This document shows positions 14,501 to 17,453 of a stretch of DNA of 17,453 nucleotides, in pieces. Position numbers and translations under genes: made by a program. Below the pieces are notes generated by a model that was given only the letters and a program-made list of their open reading frames with translations, ran no database searches and was not told where the DNA came from. Numbering within the stretch: position 1 is the first letter of the stretch; every line of letters starts with the position of its first letter. Origin of the DNA: UBA1672 sp964351365 (lineage in GTDB: Bacteria > Pseudomonadota > Alphaproteobacteria > Micavibrionales > Micavibrionaceae); the NCBI GenBank assembly GCA_964351365.1, contig CAYGNP010000027.1:1-17453 (forward strand), written 5' to 3'.

Positions 14501-15358
14501 GACGTATTCTTCTTTGAAATGTGGGCTTTGTTCGGGTGATACTGTGGGGCTGCCTCGCATGAAGTCTTGTATGGCCCAGTTTTCAAAGCCACGCAGTGCC
14601 GCCACTTCAGTTTGCTGGACACGGATATAATTTTGAATGCCGAAGATAAAATGGGCGATGCGGTCGGCCATGATCTGGAAGGTTTCGTCTTTGGGGTCGA
14701 TTGTTTTTACCGTGATATAGGTTTCACGCAGATTACCGGGCAGATCATAGATATCGCCGTCTTTGATGCGCGTTTTCCAGTCTGTGTCGCCTTTTTCTTT
14801 TGCTAATGCAGAGGCGGCGGCATGAATAACATCATCATTAAAGTTGTATTGTCTTCGAACATCAAACATGGTGCGGGGAGGAGATGCGTTGCTGCCGATA
14901 TAAAATGCGCCAAGGCGCCCCTTATTGCCAGGATCTTTTAAGGCTTTTGATTTTGAGTTGTTAATCGCGGTTTCAATGAATGCTTTTTTTATGTTTTCAA
15001 GGTCTTGTACTGGGCCTTGATCAAAGGGCTCATTTCTCAAACTCAGATTAATCAAAGTGAATTGGCATGCAAGAACAAGGCATTCCATTTGCATATCGCC
15101 CTGATATTCCGGGCCGAAGACAATGCGCTCCATTTCTGCTGTGCGGGGGAAAAGGTTGGCGGCGTGGAAAAGGATATCGTGTGATAATTCGTGAAAGGGT
15201 GATGCGTTTATAAAATCTGCTAAATTGAAGGCTCTATTATTTTTTTGGGCGCGGGCAGCTGGGCTCATGGAGGCGGCGCCCCTGAATTCACCTCGGTAGC
15301 CCATTCCGCAGGGAGCATGCATGGGGTAGCGTATATCTGGCGGTTTTTCTTCTTTCAT
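14495..15358 (-). CDS. Unknown protein with HELSH motif
   Basis: 287-residue protein of unknown family. Residues 55-70 read FHELSHDILFHAANLF: HELSH (56-60) fits the HExxH pattern of zinc metallopeptidases, with a further His at 65. However, the helix context is short, no third ligand can be identified, and the motif arises by chance often enough that a peptidase call is not justified. The N-terminal 40 residues look disordered and positively charged. The C-terminal part is helical with no membrane segment. The gene is downstream of smr on the same strand (32 bases apart) and ends tail-to-tail with hslU with a 6 bp overlap. There is no clear ribosome-binding site. Confidence 0.75.
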   Translation of the reverse strand: MKEEKPPDIRYPMHAPCGMGYRGEFRGAASMSPAARAQKNNRAFNLADFINASPFHELSHDILFHAANLFPRTAEMERIVFGPEYQGDMQMECLVLACQFTLINLSLRNEPFDQGPVQDLENIKKAFIETAINNSKSKALKDPGNKGRLGAFYIGSNASPPRTMFDVRRQYNFNDDVIHAAASALAKEKGDTDWKTRIKDGDIYDLPGNLRETYITVKTIDPKDETFQIMADRIAHFIFGIQNYIRVQQTEVAALRGFENWAIQDFMRGSPTVSPEQSPHFKEEYVL

Positions 15359-15390
15359 GCGGCCCGTTTATTTTATGTCAATATTATATT

Positions 15391-15942
15391 TTAATTTGTC
15401 TTGCGGTGGCGGCGCAGGAGTACATAAAAAGCCCCCTGCCCGCCATGGGTGTGATGCGCGGGTTCAATTCGCAAAATATAATGACTGAGGTGCGGTTCGC
15501 TAAGCCATTGAGGCAGTTTTTGCTTGAGGATGCCCGGTTTTTGCTCCTCTTTCGCGCTGCGGGGCGTCCCTTTGCCAGTAATCACGAGGATGCAACGTTT
15601 TGCTTGTGCGTGGGCGTTGGGGATCAGTGATTTAAGGGCGTCATAGGCCTGTATCTGGGTCATGCCGTGCAGGTCAATGCGTACATCGATATTGATTTTG
15701 CCTTGTCTCAGGCGTTTGGCGGTGCGGTGGTCGATTTCGTTTGATTTTGCCTTGTTTTGCTCAGAACGGTGCGGTTGCTCATGATTTTGGCTTTTGGCAG
15801 TGCGTGAGGTGGGTTTTTTGCCTGTATTTGCAAAGGTTTCTTTACCTTTTAATGGTGTAATGTCTTTTGTGACATGGCGCCAAAGCGCAGCGTCAGAAGC
15901 GGAGCTGTCAGGAGGCTGGCTTTTTTTGTCTTTATCAGTCAT
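15391..15942 (-). CDS. Smr-domain protein
   Basis: Soluble protein with a C-terminal Smr domain (about residues 85-180), the small MutS-related domain associated with DNA or RNA nicking and, in other proteins, ribosome rescue. Domain hallmarks are seen: IDLHGMT, then ILVITGKGTP, then GGQGAFYVLLRR at the C-terminus. The N-terminal half is a lysine- and glutamine-rich, probably disordered region starting with the alphaproteobacterial-type ALWRHVTKDITPLKGK. Two starts are possible. The ATG at 15951 overlaps a perfect minus-strand TATAAT (15950-15955). The ATG at 15942, seven bases past it, was therefore preferred and gives 183 residues. Smr genes next to hslU are common in alphaproteobacteria, which supports the orthologous position. 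Confidence 0.9.
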   Translation of the reverse strand: MTDKDKKSQPPDSSASDAALWRHVTKDITPLKGKETFANTGKKPTSRTAKSQNHEQPHRSEQNKAKSNEIDHRTAKRLRQGKINIDVRIDLHGMTQIQAYDALKSLIPNAHAQAKRCILVITGKGTPRSAKEEQKPGILKQKLPQWLSEPHLSHYILRIEPAHHTHGGQGAFYVLLRRHRKTN

Positions 15943-15949
15943 GATTGTC

Positions 15950-15964
15950 ATTATAAGGTATAAT
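15950..15964. promoter_or_regulatory. Back-to-back TATAAT boxes between smr and the exported protein gene
   Basis: A perfect TATAAT occurs on the minus strand (15950-15955, towards smr) and on the plus strand (15959-15964, towards the 15986 gene), only three bases apart. No good -35 hexamer is found for either. With 34-43 bp between the start codons the two promoters could not be occupied by polymerase at the same time. Confidence 0.4.
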
Positions 15965-15985
15965 TTACCAAAAACGCAGGTTTAG

Positions 15986-16765
15986 ATGAGAGAGTTTTTA
16001 AGATTAAGCGTTTTTTTTCTTACTTTTATGGTGAATTTTCCTGTATTTGCAGATTCTTATGCTGTTAGAGAGGATGTTGTTACTTCTGAAGAGCGTGCAA
16101 TCTACGCTTTTTTCTACGCTGCTGGCGTTTTTCCAGACTACGAGTATTGGATTAAAGAGAGCGATGCTTATAAATCCCTGCCAAAAGACAGGAAGGTGCG
16201 GGAGAATTACTTTATTAAAGAATCCCTGCGTTTAGGGCGGGGATATTCTGCTTATGATTGGCATTCTGATGTTCTGAAGCTGACAACGAATGTTGTTGTA
16301 AAGTATCATTCCCCAAAAGATGGACATGACCCCAAAATAACGTATAGGTTTTTCAATCTCAGGAATGATGGAGTGCCGACGTTTAATTTTGCCTTTGGCT
16401 CTGGGACTGTCTCGTTGGTTGTTAGTTCTTTAAAGGCTTTTTCAAGCCTTAATTTGAGCGAAGACGAAGATAAGGTCGTCAGTCAAAAAGTGCCTTATGA
16501 TGATGATGAGTTTGATGCCACGCTTGAATTTTATGTTAAGCCAGGAAAAGCGGATTATAAGAATCCAATCAGGCAAGGCAGGAAATATCATTGGGTCATG
16601 TCTGGGGATGTTGCCTATATACGCTGCGTTTATCGCTCTAACTACTCGGGTCAGGATGTGGTTCTGTGGGAATATATCGCGCCGTGGTATGAAGAGGCTT
16701 ACCGTTTGAAAAACATGCCTGAGGATGAGAAGTACCCTCACCCTTATGATTTGTTCAAGGATTGA
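15986..16765 (+). CDS. Unknown exported protein
   Basis: 259-residue protein with a clear Sec signal peptide: MREFLRLSVFFLTFMVNFPVFA, followed by DSYAV, with likely cleavage after VFA at residue 22. No lipobox cysteine, so a periplasmic or secreted soluble protein is predicted. The mature part is rich in Tyr, Asp and Lys. It is helical at first (SEERAIYAFFYAAGVFPDYEYWIKES split over helices), then probably beta-rich (LKLTTNVVVKYHS, TYRFFNL, DATLEFYVKPG, YHWVMSGDVAYIRCVY). Family not recognised. The start is supported by GCAGG six bases upstream and a consensus -10 box at 15959-15964. It occupies the place next to smr where a lytic transglycosylase gene is often found in alphaproteobacteria, but shows no resemblance to one. 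Confidence 0.78.
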   Translation: MREFLRLSVFFLTFMVNFPVFADSYAVREDVVTSEERAIYAFFYAAGVFPDYEYWIKESDAYKSLPKDRKVRENYFIKESLRLGRGYSAYDWHSDVLKLTTNVVVKYHSPKDGHDPKITYRFFNLRNDGVPTFNFAFGSGTVSLVVSSLKAFSSLNLSEDEDKVVSQKVPYDDDEFDATLEFYVKPGKADYKNPIRQGRKYHWVMSGDVAYIRCVYRSNYSGQDVVLWEYIAPWYEEAYRLKNMPEDEKYPHPYDLFKD

Positions 16766-16842
16766 TTTTTTCAAATTTGCGCTCAGCTTATTTTTTTGAT
16801 AATGTTCTTTACGTATTGGACGTTTTTAAACGGAGGTGTTGT

Positions 16843-17379
16843 GTGTTTTCATTTGTCCAAAGCATTGCATCTGTCCTTAATCCCTATCAGGCCAGTGCGG
16901 TAGATGCGCGTCTTGATCGCAAGCGCCATGCAGATCCCGATGAGCAAGAGCACAATGATGCGCGAGATGACGCGCCAGCGCCTTTGCAGGTTGTTGGTGA
17001 TGAGGGGACAGTTTTGTCCGTGCAGTCCTTGATTTTATTTCTGGAAGATTTTCTTGAGTCTCAAATCGGGCCGGGTTTTCAAAAGGAAGAAGAGCCCGCG
17101 TTATCCTGGGTTCATTCGGGGCATAGTAACATGAATGAAGAGCCGGTAAGAGATGTTGGCCGCGCGGCCAGGGCCTATGAGAAGACGGCCAAGACAGCTT
17201 TACGGCGGCGGGTTTTTAAGGTTGCGCCGCCCAAGCGTGGTGATCTTAGTCATCTTTACAGGATGATTAAGGATTTACGTGATTTAAAAGCCAATGGTGT
17301 GACGGACTTAAATCTGGATAGCAAGCTTGGTTTTATTGATAGTATTGCCCACGCTGTTGAAGTTTCTAAGCGGGGGTAG
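16843..17379 (+). CDS. Unknown acidic protein
   Basis: 178-residue protein of unknown family. The frame is open from a TTG at 16762, but the real start is most likely GTG at 16843, because a perfect GGAGG (16832-16836) lies six bases before it and the extra upstream residues are hydrophobic and unlike the rest. Sequence in order: a short N-terminal segment, then a highly charged Asp/Glu/Arg/His-rich linker (about 20-45), a helical segment (VLSVQSLILFLEDFLESQ), and a basic C-terminal helical part (AYEKTAKTALRRR to the end). There is no signal peptide. It lies 77 bp downstream of the exported protein gene on the same strand. Function cannot be inferred. Confidence 0.7.
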   Translation: MFSFVQSIASVLNPYQASAVDARLDRKRHADPDEQEHNDARDDAPAPLQVVGDEGTVLSVQSLILFLEDFLESQIGPGFQKEEEPALSWVHSGHSNMNEEPVRDVGRAARAYEKTAKTALRRRVFKVAPPKRGDLSHLYRMIKDLRDLKANGVTDLNLDSKLGFIDSIAHAVEVSKRG

Positions 17380-17392
17380 ATTAAGCTGTAGG

Positions 17393-17447
17393 GTCATGGA
17401 TTCTTCGCTGCGCTCAGAATGACAAGGGGAGAGCGGTTAGAATGACA
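17393..17447. repeat. Fragments of a dispersed repeat
   Basis: GTCAT (17393-17397) and ATGAC (17419-17423) bracket a CTTCGCTGCGCTCAG core, and AGAATGACA occurs twice (17416-17424 and 17439-17447). The elements resemble in inverted orientation the GTCAT-CTGAG-GAAG repeat seen at 7051-7124. The window ends inside or just after the element. Confidence 0.5.
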
Positions 17448-17453
17448 TTTTAG

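Overview
The window looks like a metagenome-derived alphaproteobacterial chromosome segment. The main reason is gene order: smr, hslU, hslV, hisB, hisH, hisA and hisF appear in the same relative order as the conserved alphaproteobacterial hslUV-hisBHAF block, but broken into pieces by other genes and by strand switches. No ribosomal RNA, tRNA, CRISPR array, transposase or integrase was seen. A run of exactly 100 Ns (9757-9856) and a homopolymer-like G/C tract at the left edge (1-61) indicate a draft assembly.

Left region, 62-4193, minus strand: hisH - GNAT acetyltransferase - hisA - unknown protein - hisF. HisH and HisF together form imidazole glycerol phosphate synthase and HisA supplies its substrate. 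HisB (8246-8839, minus) carries out the next step and HisD (4250-5554, plus) the last two oxidations. HisG, HisE/HisI and HisC are not in the window. The gaps in this region hold an inverted-repeat array upstream of hisF and an ~85 bp element with inverted ends upstream of hisA.

Central region, 4250-7754, plus strand: hisD overlaps by 4 bp an iron-sulfur bacterial cryptochrome/photolyase gene. This is followed by a palindromic repeat, a 45-residue DUF2256 protein and greB. HisD has a double substitution at the zinc-binding positions known from E. coli HisD (Gln to Glu and Asp to Asn).

Right region, 7761-17379: hisB (minus) and hslV (plus) are divergent. The protease subunit gene hslV and its ATPase partner gene hslU, normally adjacent, are separated by about 3.6 kb holding two unknown genes, a TerC/Alx-type membrane protein and a third unknown gene. 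After hslU come an unknown protein with an HELSH motif, an Smr-domain protein, an exported unknown protein and an acidic unknown protein. Fragments of a dispersed repeat close the window.

The notable theme is a conserved housekeeping backbone interleaved with lineage-specific, often AT-richer unknown genes, several of them translationally coupled to a core gene (TAATG, TAAATG). The N gap is flanked by an identical 33 bp sequence. Merging the two copies restores one continuous reading frame, so the gap is most likely an artefact of overlapping contig ends.
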